This document shows positions 8,017 to 16,642 of a stretch of 37,245 nt of DNA, piece after piece (the first letter of the stretch is position 1; each line of letters opens with the position of its first letter). The position numbers and the translations under genes are program-made. Source of the DNA: JABMRP01 sp964444795 (GTDB lineage Bacteria; Planctomycetota; Planctomycetia; Pirellulales; Thermoguttaceae); contig CAYUIQ010000064.1 of assembly GCA_964444795.1 (NCBI GenBank), forward strand, positions 1 to 37,245, in the 5' to 3' direction. The notes under the pieces are model-generated. The model did no database searches. It saw only the letters and a list, made by a program, of their open reading frames with translations, and was not told the DNA's origin.

Positions 8017-8592
8017 CTACAGCCGTCCAAAGTGAACGCACATCGCCAAGGCGCCGAAGCCATAGGCCTCCACGTCGATCGCACCCTGTATCGCCGCCTT
8101 CCAGAGTCGCTGCTGGGTCTCATACTTCTTGTCCCCGTGGTGCGTACTTGCATCGTACTGGTCATCCACAAGGCTCCACTGGGCGTCGTACGTGGTGATC
8201 CAATCCTGAGCTTTCGTTTTGAGATCCGGCAGTTTCTCGGCCGTCGTTTCGAGAATCGCGCGGCAGAGGTCCACGGCCACCAGACCGGCGATGTCGTAAT
8301 GCCCTTGCTCGTGAGAGAGCAGAGCGGTCGTCTTCTTCTTCGTGACCACCCAGGTGGCCGCGCTATTGAGCGAAACCTTGATCGCGCAATCCACGAAACG
8401 ATACAGCCCCTTGGAGTCGGGCTGCAGAGTCCACTTGAACCGGGGGTTGATCGGTTTGACCGAGCAATCGACGTGGGCGCTGAGTGTGGGATCCGTCGGA
8501 TCCTGCGAACTGGTTACCGGGCGGAAGGTGTTCCAGATCAGCGTGCGCGGCCAGCCCTGGATTCTGCCAAGCACTTGGGCCTTGGTCACCAT
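8017..8592 (-). CDS. HExxH zincin-like protein, DUF922-like
   Basis: 191 residues with a metalloprotease-type motif HEQGH at 94-98, in SHEQGHYDIAG. This resembles DUF922 predicted Zn-dependent proteases, in which HEQGH is followed by a helix. Glu95 would be the base and His94/His98 the zinc ligands; a third ligand is not obvious. No signal peptide is seen. The start at 8592 has an excellent GAGGAGG site 8 nt upstream, which rules out the longer open frame. It lies 25 bp from the upstream end of the DUF1080 gene and 101 bp after the CBS-domain gene, all leftward. Family assignment is moderate. Confidence 0.6.
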   Translation of the reverse strand: MVTKAQVLGRIQGWPRTLIWNTFRPVTSSQDPTDPTLSAHVDCSVKPINPRFKWTLQPDSKGLYRFVDCAIKVSLNSAATWVVTKKKTTALLSHEQGHYDIAGLVAVDLCRAILETTAEKLPDLKTKAQDWITTYDAQWSLVDDQYDASTHHGDKKYETQQRLWKAAIQGAIDVEAYGFGALAMCVHFGRL

Positions 8593-8693
8593 GGTCCGTT
8601 CCTCCTCCGCGAATTGTCCTGGGTTTCGAAAAGGCTTCAACCGACGTTTACAGCCGCTCCGTTCTCCCTCTTTGCCAAGGGGCAGTCTGGTTT

Positions 8694-9476
8694 TCAACTC
8701 GCCGTTCGGACAGCAAATACCTTGTCCAAGTTTTCGACCAGGCGGACGATCGTGTCCCAGTCGCAGGAGAGGATGTCTTGGGAGTGCGCCAAGTTGTTGC
8801 GCAACGCTTCCAGGCTCTTGATCGTCTCTTCCCCTCGGCGTCGCGACTGGTATCCGACTTGCTCCCGCAAGGCCTCGTCTCGGATGGTAATTCGTCCTTT
8901 GTCGGCTAACTGGAGGCAGTCGAGCAGATCCAGTTCCCGATTTCTTCGCTTGCGTTCGGCCAGCAGGGCTTCGGCCTTTTCGAGTCGCCCGGGGGTCACA
9001 TGGCATTTCCAGCCGTCTTCCGGGAAGCGGGACTCAATGAGGCGCGTGAGCCCCATCTCGACGATCGTGATCATGCCGAAGAGCCACATCCGCACCAGGG
9101 GCTTCTGGAGGTCGGTTCGGGTGACGATCCCGCCGATCTGGCCGAAGGCGGTCACGAACAATCTCCGCGCGTCGGTCAACCGCCGGACCAACGTGGGGAA
9201 ACACGCCGACTCGGGCACGACTTCCGCGTCGTCGAACTCACACAAATAATCACCACAAGGGCCATCGGCCAGATCTTCCCTGCGGATGTAGCCGGCAACC
9301 AACCCCTTCCGCCGAACGCCTACCACCTCGTAGCCGTGCCGCTGCATGACTTCCAGGACGGTGGCCGCATCGGCGGTTGCATCGAACGAAACCAGCGGCT
9401 CGGCAATATCACCAACCGAAAAGTTCTCAGTGAAAATCCGCTTGATACGATCTTGCGCCGCCGTGCCGCTGCTCAT
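8694..9476 (-). CDS. CBS-domain protein with HEPN-like C-terminal motif
   Basis: 260 residues. The N-terminal ~125 form a CBS pair-like module: VGDIAEPLVSFDATADAATVLEVMQRHGYEVVGVRRKGLVAGYIRREDL, then a second degenerate repeat ending IGGIVTRTDLQKP. CBS modules usually bind adenine nucleotides. The C-terminal ~120 residues are helical and contain RNNLAH (Arg226-x4-His231), which matches the Rx4-6H motif of HEPN ribonuclease domains. That assignment is inference from the motif only. Start at 9476 has AAGAGG 8 nt upstream and lies 43 bp after the pheT stop, so it could be co-transcribed with the translation operon. Confidence 0.65.
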   Translation of the reverse strand: MSSGTAAQDRIKRIFTENFSVGDIAEPLVSFDATADAATVLEVMQRHGYEVVGVRRKGLVAGYIRREDLADGPCGDYLCEFDDAEVVPESACFPTLVRRLTDARRLFVTAFGQIGGIVTRTDLQKPLVRMWLFGMITIVEMGLTRLIESRFPEDGWKCHVTPGRLEKAEALLAERKRRNRELDLLDCLQLADKGRITIRDEALREQVGYQSRRRGEETIKSLEALRNNLAHSQDILSCDWDTIVRLVENLDKVFAVRTAS

Positions 9477-9519
9477 GGGCAGGACCTCTTCGTATGAGTA
9501 GCCATCTCGCCGGAGGCGA

Positions 9520-11535
9520 TCAGGCGCGAAGTTCGGCGCCATGCTGTTTGGCACATGCGGCGACGATTTGCGAACATGCCTGGTCGGCTTGCTCGCCGGT
9601 CAGCGTACCTTCCCGGGAACGCAGGGAGAGGGTCAACAGCAGGCTCTTCTTGTCCGCACCCAGGCGTTTTGGGTCGCGATAGGTGTCTTGGTAGGAGATA
9701 TTCTCCAGCAGGGGACGGCCGCTGGAGCGCACCGTGGCCGCCACGTCGGACCAGCGCACCGCCTCGTCGACGACCATGTTCAGATCACGACCGACCGCCG
9801 GATAAGACGGTATCGGCACATTCTGGGGAATCAGGTTGGCCGCCGCGACCAGTTCCGACAGTTTCACCTCGGCCACCGTGGCCGGATTGCGCAGACCGAA
9901 CCGCTTGAGCCCCGCGGCAGTCACCTCGCCGAGAAAACCGAGCAGCTTGCCGTCCAAATGCAACTGGGCCGAACGGCCGGCGTCCAACAACGGGCAGTCG
10001 GTCGTCCGGATCTCCAACTCCAGCGCCGGGTCGAGCGTTTCGAGTACCGCCTCCAGGATGCCTTTCACCGCCAGATAATCGCGGCCGCTGACGACCGCGA
10101 GCATGGGCTCCTCGGCCGGCAGTTTCTTGCCCCGCGAAAGGTAGACCTTGGCCATCTCGAACAGTTCGATCTCGCGGTTGGCCGCCGCTTCGTTGGTACG
10201 CCGGGCCAACAGCAGACTGGGAATCAGACTGCGACGCAGACAATCGGCACGCCGAACGACGGGCGTATTGCAGCGCAGCGGCGCGGCGTCGGTCCACGGG
10301 CTGAACGCCTCGCCCACCGTCTCGTCGACGGCGCTGATCGTCATCGCCTCATTCACCGCCGCGGCGGTCAGCACATGTCGAACCTTCGCGTAAACCCGAT
10401 CCGTATCGCTACGAATGGCCGAAGCCATGGGCACGCGCACGTCCTCGGGAATCTTGTCGTAGCCGTGAATTCGGGCGACCTCCTCGATCAGGTCGATCTC
10501 CCGAGTCAGATCGCCGCGCCAACTTGGCGGCACAACTTCGATCCGGTCGTCGTCGACGCGGGTTTTCTCGTTGCCCAACGACTCGAGAATCCGAGCCACC
10601 TGGCCACGGTCCACGTCGATACCCAGGATGCGTTTCAACTGGCCGAAACGGAGCACGACCGGCTCGTGCCGCGCCGGCTGCCGCCCGACGTCGATCACGC
10701 CGGCGGCCAGTTCACCGCCGCATAGATCGAGGATCAACTCGGCACATCGGCGACTGGCCCAATCGACACCCTCGGGGTCGACGCGTCGCTCGAACCGGTA
10801 AGAAGAATCGCTATGCAGGTTCAAATGCCGTGACGTGCGGCGGATCGAAAGCGGATCGAACTCGGCCGCTTCGATGAGGATGTCGGTCGTCGCCGTGGAG
10901 ATTTCCGTCTGCGCTCCGCCCATCACGCCGCCGATGGCCACCGCGTCTTCGGCGTCGGCGATGACGCACATTTCCGGCGTTAGTTCGTAGGTCTTGTGGT
11001 CGATGGCTTCAATCGTCTCGCCGCCGCGCGGCCGGCGGACGACGATCCGCCCGCCCTTGAGCCTGGCGAAATCGAACGTGTGCAGCGGCTGCCCGCACTC
11101 CATGAGCACGTAGTTGCTGATGTCGACCACGTTGTTGACCGCCGCCAGGCCGAGCGTTTCGAGCCGCCGGGCCAACCACGCCGGGCTGGGACCGATCTTC
11201 ACGCCGCGCACGACCCGAGCCGTGTACCGCGGGCAAAGATCCTCGCAGTCGATCTGTACGCCGACCAACTTGTCGACCGGTGTTTTTCCCTCGGTGGGTG
11301 CGGCGGCGGGGATTTTCAGCGGGTAATCCCAGAGCACGGCCGCCTCACGGGCCACGCCGATGTGCCCCAGGCAGTCGGGCCGGTTGCTGGTCACCTCAAG
11401 ATCGATAGCCAGATCGCCGCCGATCTCCTCCGTCCCCTCGTGGTTCAATCCCGACATCATCAGACGCCGTTCCAGCTCCTCGATGGGCATGTCGAGAAGG
11501 ACGTATTGCTTCAGCCAATTCCAAGAAACGATCAT
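9520..11535 (-). CDS. pheT: phenylalanyl-tRNA synthetase beta chain (short form, no EMAP/OB domain)
   Basis: Pairs with PheS to charge tRNA-Phe. 671 residues against about 790-800 in E. coli. The protein passes from the N-terminal MIVSWNWLKQYVLL block straight to LEVTSNRPDCLGHIGVARE, so the ~110-residue tRNA_bind (EMAP-II/OB) insertion is missing. B3/B4 (RYTARVVRGVKIGPSP; NNVVDISNYVLMECGQPLHTFD), B5 (LTREIDLIEEVARIHGYDKIP) and the C-terminal FDX-ACB anticodon-binding region (SYPAVGRDLNMVVDE) are all present, so it is a natural short type, not a truncation. It is the last gene of the pheS-pheT pair, 52 bp after pheS. Confidence 0.95.
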   Translation of the reverse strand: MIVSWNWLKQYVLLDMPIEELERRLMMSGLNHEGTEEIGGDLAIDLEVTSNRPDCLGHIGVAREAAVLWDYPLKIPAAAPTEGKTPVDKLVGVQIDCEDLCPRYTARVVRGVKIGPSPAWLARRLETLGLAAVNNVVDISNYVLMECGQPLHTFDFARLKGGRIVVRRPRGGETIEAIDHKTYELTPEMCVIADAEDAVAIGGVMGGAQTEISTATTDILIEAAEFDPLSIRRTSRHLNLHSDSSYRFERRVDPEGVDWASRRCAELILDLCGGELAAGVIDVGRQPARHEPVVLRFGQLKRILGIDVDRGQVARILESLGNEKTRVDDDRIEVVPPSWRGDLTREIDLIEEVARIHGYDKIPEDVRVPMASAIRSDTDRVYAKVRHVLTAAAVNEAMTISAVDETVGEAFSPWTDAAPLRCNTPVVRRADCLRRSLIPSLLLARRTNEAAANREIELFEMAKVYLSRGKKLPAEEPMLAVVSGRDYLAVKGILEAVLETLDPALELEIRTTDCPLLDAGRSAQLHLDGKLLGFLGEVTAAGLKRFGLRNPATVAEVKLSELVAAANLIPQNVPIPSYPAVGRDLNMVVDEAVRWSDVAATVRSSGRPLLENISYQDTYRDPKRLGADKKSLLLTLSLRSREGTLTGEQADQACSQIVAACAKQHGAELRA

Positions 11536-11541
11536 GTCGAT

Positions 11542-11587
11542 CTAGTCCCTACACTCTAGTCCCCAGTCCCTACTTCCCAGTCCCTAC
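11542..11587. repeat. short tandem repeats between pheS and pheT
   Basis: Three copies of AGTCCCTAC (11544-11552, 11565-11573, 11579-11587) plus a degenerate AGTCCCC fill the pheS-pheT gap. On the coding strand they read GTAGGGACT. They may have spread by slippage; the nearest AGGGA to pheT is about 10 nt before its ATG and could serve as its ribosome site. Confidence 0.7.
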
Positions 11588-12619
11588 TCAATACTGTTGC
11601 AGGAAGCGGACGTCGTTTTCATAGAGCCAGCGGATGTCGGTGATGTGGTGGCGGCGCATGCAGACGCGTTCGATCCCCAGGCCGAAAGCAAAACCGGTCA
11701 CTTCGTCCGGATCGTAGCCGACCGAACGCAGCACATGCGGGTCGACCATGCCGGCCCCGCCCATCTCGATCCAATGGTCACCCCAACTCATGTCGACCTC
11801 GACACTCGGCTCGGTGAACGGGAAGAAGGAGGGGCGGAAGCGGATATGCACGTCGTCCTGAAAGTAGGTGCTGGCAAACAGCCGCAACATGCTCTTCAGA
11901 TCGGCCATCGTTACCTGGCGGTCGATCAGCAGGCCCTCGATTTGGTGGAACATGGGGAAATGCGTATCGTCGGGCGTGTCGGGCCGGTAGACGCGCCCCA
12001 GCGAGATAATCCGCACCGGCGGCTCGGACTTCTCCATCACCCGGATCTGGACCGTGCTGGTTTGGCTGCGCAGGAGCCACTTGCTCTCGGGCGATTTTCC
12101 GGCCGCCGCTTTGGCCGTGGCCAGGTAGAAGTTGTCCAGCGGGTCGCGAGCCGGATGGGCCGGAGCAATGTTCAGGGCCTCGAAATTGTGCCAAAGATCT
12201 TCCACCTCGGGACCGTCGGCCACCGTGAACCCGAGACGGGCCATGATGTCCTTGAGTTCCTCGATCGTTTGTGTGATCGGGTGAAGATGCCCCAGGCTGG
12301 GGCGAACGCCGGGGAGCGTGGGGTCGAATTGCGGGCCGGATTGCGAACGCTTGGAGCCTTGGCTGAGCCCCTCGGTCGCACCGACCAGCGCTGCCTCCAA
12401 CGCCTTTTTTGTCTCGTTGAACCGCTTGCCGGCGACCGGCTTATCGGCCTTGGCGACTTTGCCCAGCCCCTTTTGCACGCTGCGCAATCGGCCGCTCTTG
12501 GCACCCAGGAACTCAACGCGTGCCGTTTCCAATGCGTCGCTGTCGGCCACAGCCTCGAACTTCCTGGTGGCGTCGGCCAGCAGTTCGTCGAGTTCCGCGA
12601 GAAATTCTTCAATCGCCAT
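11588..12619 (-). CDS. pheS: phenylalanyl-tRNA synthetase alpha chain
   Basis: Catalytic subunit of the heterotetrameric PheRS. 343 residues from MAIEEFLAELDEL at 12619. The N-terminal coiled-coil (about 1-90) binds tRNA. The class II catalytic core has LGHLHPITQTIEELKDIMARLGF, motif 2 (IISLGRVYRPDTPDDTHFPMFHQIEGL) and motif 3 (FAFGLGIERVCMRRH). The start is chosen by family length; an in-frame ATG seven codons upstream is an alternative. It lies in the leftward operon between rplT and pheT, the usual bacterial order. Confidence 0.95.
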   Translation of the reverse strand: MAIEEFLAELDELLADATRKFEAVADSDALETARVEFLGAKSGRLRSVQKGLGKVAKADKPVAGKRFNETKKALEAALVGATEGLSQGSKRSQSGPQFDPTLPGVRPSLGHLHPITQTIEELKDIMARLGFTVADGPEVEDLWHNFEALNIAPAHPARDPLDNFYLATAKAAAGKSPESKWLLRSQTSTVQIRVMEKSEPPVRIISLGRVYRPDTPDDTHFPMFHQIEGLLIDRQVTMADLKSMLRLFASTYFQDDVHIRFRPSFFPFTEPSVEVDMSWGDHWIEMGGAGMVDPHVLRSVGYDPDEVTGFAFGLGIERVCMRRHHITDIRWLYENDVRFLQQY

Positions 12620-12632
12620 GGCAGGAAGGGCC

Positions 12633-12698
12633 CAATGCAATCAATCGTTGGAGTCAATGCACTCGATCGTCGGAGCCATTGCACTCGGTCGTCGGAGA
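12633..12698. repeat. three 22-bp tandem units between rplT and pheS
   Basis: Units 12633-12654, 12655-12676 and 12677-12698 share CAATGCA-TC--TCGT-GGAG with a few differences each. They lie in the 87-bp gap between the rplT stop and the pheS start and are not coding on the pheS strand. Confidence 0.8.
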
Positions 12699-12706
12699 CG
12701 GGCCGA

Positions 12707-13069
12707 TCAGGTGGCAGCAGCGAGCGTCTGCTTGACCTGTTCAACGATCTGATCGAACGTCTCGGGATCGTGGACGGCCAAGTCGGCCAGCATCTTGCGG
12801 TCCAACTCGATCTTGGCCTTGCCCAGCCCGTGGATGAACTCGCTGTAGCGGAGCCCCCGCTGGCGGACCGCCGCGTTGATGCGGATGATCCACAGCTTCC
12901 GGAACTCCCGCTTTCGCACCCGCCGGTCACGATACGCAAAAGCTTCGGCCCGGATCACCGTCTCCTTGACCGTCCGCAAGAGGTTCCCGCGTCCGCCCCG
13001 ATAGCCCTTGGCCTTCTTGTAGAGTCGCTTCTTTGCCCGATTTCGGGCGGCACCTTTGGTCGTTCTCAT
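12707..13069 (-). CDS. rplT: 50S ribosomal protein L20
   Basis: 120 residues, the standard L20 length, beginning MRTTKGAARNRAKKRLYKKAKGYRGG and rich in Lys/Arg at the N-terminus (23S rRNA binding). The globular C-terminal half (FRKLWIIRINAAVRQRGLRYSEFIHGL) is conserved. In many bacteria L20 represses its own operon by binding the leader; no clear site was identified here. It follows rpmI by 105 bp. Confidence 0.97.
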   Translation of the reverse strand: MRTTKGAARNRAKKRLYKKAKGYRGGRGNLLRTVKETVIRAEAFAYRDRRVRKREFRKLWIIRINAAVRQRGLRYSEFIHGLGKAKIELDRKMLADLAVHDPETFDQIVEQVKQTLAAAT

Positions 13070-13174
13070 ATCCGTCTTTCCACTTTCTCGGCGAACTCAA
13101 GGCCCTCCCCCCCACAGGCGGGAGCGTTGGCGTGCCCGGTCCGCGATTCCGCACCATCGCTCGATAAACGTCGC

Positions 13175-13378
13175 TCAGTGACTATTCCCGCAAAGGGCGT
13201 CCCGAATTCGCTTCGCTTCAACCTCGCAGAGCGCATTGGTACCACGGAGGTTACGCTTGCGCTTGTGGCTCATTCGGGCTGCCAAGTGGCTCGTACCGCT
13301 TTGGCGGTGAAGGACTTTCCCCTTGGCCGACACTCGGAACCGCTTCTTCGTGCCCTTATGGGTCTTCTGTTTCGGCAT
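13175..13378 (-). CDS. rpmI: 50S ribosomal protein L35
   Basis: 67 residues beginning MPKQKTHKGTKKRFRVSAKGKV, with the family LAARMSHKRKRNLRG segment. Full length with a normal stop. It is preceded by 439 bp without a gene that contain its own probable promoter, so rpmI-rplT may be transcribed partly independently of infC. Confidence 0.97.
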   Translation of the reverse strand: MPKQKTHKGTKKRFRVSAKGKVLHRQSGTSHLAARMSHKRKRNLRGTNALCEVEAKRIRDALCGNSH

Positions 13379-13817
13379 GACAGACTTTCATTTTGGCTGG
13401 CTTGGGTGGCGAGCAGTCGCCACGATAGACAAACAGGACGTCTCTGCCGAAAAACGACAGACCCGTCATTATAAAGCGTACGGCGTCCTGGAAAAGGGGG
13501 ATCGGCCAAAAAGGGCCGCGTTGACCACCCCGAATACCGGCTCTTCCCGTTCCCGCACACTCCGAGAGTGGCGCAAGGTGACGAAGAACAGCTCCCCTTG
13601 GTGTTTAGCCGACCCTCCATGCAACTAGCTGAAGAGGGGTTTGCAGGACAGGCTCACAGTCCACCACGAAATTCGAGGGGGGTGTTGGCTTGCCATTGTG
13701 GAGGCTGAGGCGAAGTCGTTGGGAGTCATCGCCTCACTGGACCACCGGCCCCCCCGCGGCGACGCCCGTTTTCCACGCCCCACCCAACCAATCTCCGACT
13801 GCCCGAGGGGGTTGGGG
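13379..13817. other. infC-rpmI gap, 439 bp
   Basis: No credible gene. Open frames here are short and overlap in all directions. The part nearer rpmI holds a TATAAT on the leftward strand (13468-13473) about 90 nt before rpmI. I see no convincing intrinsic terminator after infC. The length is unusual for infC-rpmI, which are normally close together. Confidence 0.5.
13468..13496 (-). promoter_or_regulatory. possible promoter of rpmI-rplT
   Basis: Perfect -10 TATAAT on the minus strand (13473 down to 13468). The hexamer 17 bp upstream (CTTTTC, 13491-13496) is a poor -35. It lies about 90 nt upstream of the rpmI start. Confidence 0.4.
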
Positions 13818-14333
13818 TTATTTGGGAGCGAGCATGCAGACGATGCGCCGTCCCTGCTGGTTTGGGCCGGACTCGATCTTGGCGATGTCTTCGAGTTGTT
13901 CGAGCACCCCCCGGATCACTCGCTGGCCCTCCTCGATATGGGCCATCTCCCGACCGCGAAAAATCACCGAGATCACCACTTTGTCTCGATGCCCGAGGAA
14001 ATCGCGAGCGCGTTTGACCTTGACGTTGATATCGTGCTCACCCGTTTTCGGCCGAACCCGGATTTCCTTGACTTTGAAATGATGCGAATGGCCCTTGTTC
14101 TGCCGCTTTTTCTGCTGGTACTTGTATTTGCCGAAATCCATGATTCGACAAACGGGCGGCGTCTCGTTCGGAGCCACCTCCACAAGATCCTGGCCCACCG
14201 CTTTCGCGGCCGCCATGGCTTCGTCGGCAGACAAGATCCCCAACTGCTCGCCGTCGGATGCGACGACCCGAAGCGGCGTCGTGCGGATCTGCTCGTTGAT
14301 ACGTTGCTTCTGCTGCGTGCGTTCGATCTTCAT
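13818..14333 (-). CDS. infC: translation initiation factor IF-3
   Basis: Binds the 30S subunit and checks initiator tRNA selection. The N-terminal domain starts QRINEQIRTTPLRVV; the linker and C-domain contain DLVEVAPNETPPVCRIMDFGKYKYQQ and KEIRVRPKTGEHDINVKVKRARDFL. Length is about 170 residues. The ATG at 14333 is only 3 nt from the GGGAGG at 14342-14337, while an in-frame ATC at 14327 is 9 nt from it. infC is known for ATT/ATC/ATA starts that allow IF-3 autoregulation, so the ATC may be the true start (two residues shorter). Confidence 0.93.
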   Translation of the reverse strand: MKIERTQQKQRINEQIRTTPLRVVASDGEQLGILSADEAMAAAKAVGQDLVEVAPNETPPVCRIMDFGKYKYQQKKRQNKGHSHHFKVKEIRVRPKTGEHDINVKVKRARDFLGHRDKVVISVIFRGREMAHIEEGQRVIRGVLEQLEDIAKIESGPNQQGRRIVCMLAPK

Positions 14334-14487
14334 TATCCTCCCATCAAAACCTTGGAACGAAAGAATACCGTCCTCGTGAATTCCGGTGAATCGTAGCAAA
14401 ACATCCGTCGTGGACGTATGGCTCGGTCGCTTTCACAACGCGGTTCCTTGCGGCGATCCGCTTCCGGACAATTGCCGCGCGACCATG

Positions 14488-14516
14488 AGTATTGGCCAGT
14501 TGCCGCCCGGCGTCAA
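14488..14516 (-). promoter_or_regulatory. probable sigma-70 promoter of infC
   Basis: Minus strand: TTGACG (14516-14511), 17-bp spacer, AATACT (14493-14488). Five of six and four of six matches to consensus with ideal spacing. A start near 14481 would give a leader of about 150 nt before infC. Confidence 0.55.
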
Positions 14517-14565
14517 CTATTCTTTTGCCCCCGAGCGGGAAAAACCTCACATTTCCGTACCGGAG

Positions 14566-14586
14566 CTTCCCCGGAAAAGGGGGAAG
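14566..14586. terminator. hairpin between thrS and infC
   Basis: CTTCCCC (14566-14572) pairs with GGGGAAG (14580-14586) around a 7-nt loop, 25 bp after the thrS stop. There is no T-run on the thrS strand, so it could be a weak terminator, an RNA 3'-end stabiliser or chance. Confidence 0.3.
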
Positions 14587-14611
14587 ACCTCGGCCGGAGT
14601 AGCCACTCGCA

Positions 14612-16642
14612 TTACGGGTTTGCGCCCCCCTCTGCGAGCGGATCTCTGCGGATCGACTCCTCCCGAAGTTTCAAAACGGCCGCATCCAGCTCCATGGTCC
14701 CAAGGTCGCCCTGGCGCCGCTGGCGAAGGGCGACCGTCCCTTGCTCCATCTCCCGACCGCCGATGATCAGCATGTAGGGGATCAATTCCAGTTGCGCGTC
14801 GCGGATCTTGGCGCCGATTTTCTCCGAACGGTAGTCGCCGGCGACTCGCAGTCCGGCCTCGGCGAAACGCTGCTCCACTTGCCGGCCGTACTCCTCGAAT
14901 TTCTGACTGACCACCAGCACGCGTACTTGCTCCGGCGCCAGCCAAAGTGGAAACGCGCCGGCAAAATGCTCGATCAACACGCCGACGAACCGCTCCATCG
15001 AGCCGAACGGCGCGCGATGGATCATCACCGGCCGGTGAGCCCGGTTGTCGGCGCCGATGTACTCCAACTGGAATCGCTCGGGCAGTTGGTAGTCGACCTG
15101 AACGGTGCCCAGTTGCCACTCGCGCCCGATCACGTCTCTGACAACGAAGTCGATCTTCGGTCCGTAGAAGGCCGCTTCCCCCACCTCGGCCGAGAAGGGA
15201 ACCTCCAAGAGTTCGGCGGCTCGGCGGCACGCGGCCTCGGCCTGTTGCCATTGCTCGGCGCTGCCCACGTATTTACCCTCGTCGGGGCCGCGCAGTCCGA
15301 CGCGAACTCGGTAGTCGGCCATGCCGAGGGTGCCGAAGATGATCTTCACCAGTTCCAGGCAACCGGCAACTTCCGCGTCCAACTGCTCTTCGGTCACAAA
15401 GAGGTGCGCGTCGTCTTGGGTAAAACCCCTCACTCGGGTCATTCCACCCAGCTCTCCCGATTGCTCCCAGCGGTAGACGGTACCGAATTCCGCCAGGCGG
15501 ATCGGCAGATCCCGGTAGCTCCGCGGCTCCGATTGGTAAATCTTGATGTGAAACGGGCAGTTCATCGGCTTCATCAGGTAGCCGTCGACCTCCCCTTTCT
15601 CCAGCCGGTTGGCCAAATCCGCGCACGAGCAGCCCTCGTCGGCCAGGAGCTTCATCTGCTCACCCGAAATCATCGGCGGATACTGGCTCTCACGGTAATA
15701 GGGATAATGCCCTGATGTACGAAAGAGATCGAGCTTGCCGATGTGCGGGGTGAACACCTGTTGATAGCCCTGGCGGCGAAGATGCTCGCCGATGAACTGT
15801 TGCAACGCGTTACGAACCACGGCCCCCCGGGGCTTCCAAAGCACGAGCCCTTGTCCGACCTGCTCGTCGATCTCGAAGAGCTTCAGCTTGCGCCCCAACA
15901 CGCGGTGATCGCGCCGCTTGGCCTCCTCCATTTGCTTGAGATAGGCGGCCAACGCTTTCTTGTCGAACCAGGCGGTGCCGTAAAGTCGCTGGAGTTGTTG
16001 ACGCGAGGCGTCGCCCTTCCAATAGGCGCCGGCGACCGAAGTAAGCCTGACCGCGCCAATCGCCTTGGGGCCGGGAACGTGTGGGCCGCGGCAGAGATCC
16101 AGGAATTCGCCCTGCCGGTAGAAGGAAACGGTCGCCTCCTCTGCGAGACCTTCTTCGATATGCTCGACCTTAAGCGTTTGCCCCAGATCGCGGCACATCG
16201 CGACGGCCTTCTCTCGCGGCTCGACGATCTGTTCGAACGGTTCGTTCTCCTTGATGATCTTGGCCATCTCGGCCTCGATCTTCGGAAAGTCGGCCTCCGA
16301 GATCGGATGCTCCAACTCGAAATCGTAGTAGAAGCCGTTGTCGACTGTGGGACCGAAGGCGAGCTGGACCCCTTCGAACAGCCGCATCACCGCCCGAGCC
16401 ATCACATGCGCGCACGAATGGCGCATGATGTCCAGCGATTCGGGATCCCGGCGGGTGAGAAGGCGGAGCGAGATTTCTCCCGCCTCCGGAAGCCACGAAT
16501 CGGCCCCTGCCAGTTGGCCGTCCACTTCCGCAGCCAGTGTGGCTTTGGCCAAACCGGGTCCGATGTCGGCGGCAATATCGATCGGTCGAATGCGACGCGA
16601 GTACTCCAGAATGGTTCCGTCGGGAAGTTTTACTTTGAGCAT
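14612..16642 (-). CDS. thrS: threonyl-tRNA synthetase
   Basis: Charges tRNA-Thr. 676 residues with the full domain set: TGS (about 1-65, starting MLKVKLPDGTILEYSR), editing/SAD domain with HSCAH and DLCRGPHVPG zinc-site motifs, class II catalytic core (MNCPFHIKIY; FGTVYRWEQSGELGGMTRVRGF; VMIHRAPFGSMERFVGVLIEH) and anticodon-binding domain (VRVLVVSQKFEEYG). The start at 16642 matches the usual thrS beginning; a TTG at 16684 adds 14 unsupported residues. It is the first gene of the leftward thrS-infC-rpmI-rplT-pheS-pheT block. Confidence 0.96.
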   Translation of the reverse strand: MLKVKLPDGTILEYSRRIRPIDIAADIGPGLAKATLAAEVDGQLAGADSWLPEAGEISLRLLTRRDPESLDIMRHSCAHVMARAVMRLFEGVQLAFGPTVDNGFYYDFELEHPISEADFPKIEAEMAKIIKENEPFEQIVEPREKAVAMCRDLGQTLKVEHIEEGLAEEATVSFYRQGEFLDLCRGPHVPGPKAIGAVRLTSVAGAYWKGDASRQQLQRLYGTAWFDKKALAAYLKQMEEAKRRDHRVLGRKLKLFEIDEQVGQGLVLWKPRGAVVRNALQQFIGEHLRRQGYQQVFTPHIGKLDLFRTSGHYPYYRESQYPPMISGEQMKLLADEGCSCADLANRLEKGEVDGYLMKPMNCPFHIKIYQSEPRSYRDLPIRLAEFGTVYRWEQSGELGGMTRVRGFTQDDAHLFVTEEQLDAEVAGCLELVKIIFGTLGMADYRVRVGLRGPDEGKYVGSAEQWQQAEAACRRAAELLEVPFSAEVGEAAFYGPKIDFVVRDVIGREWQLGTVQVDYQLPERFQLEYIGADNRAHRPVMIHRAPFGSMERFVGVLIEHFAGAFPLWLAPEQVRVLVVSQKFEEYGRQVEQRFAEAGLRVAGDYRSEKIGAKIRDAQLELIPYMLIIGGREMEQGTVALRQRRQGDLGTMELDAAVLKLREESIRRDPLAEGGANP

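Noticed and set aside
8592..9006. N-terminal extension of the HExxH protein
   Set aside because: It would overlap the CBS-domain gene and lacks sequence character; a strong Shine-Dalgarno fixes the start at 8592.
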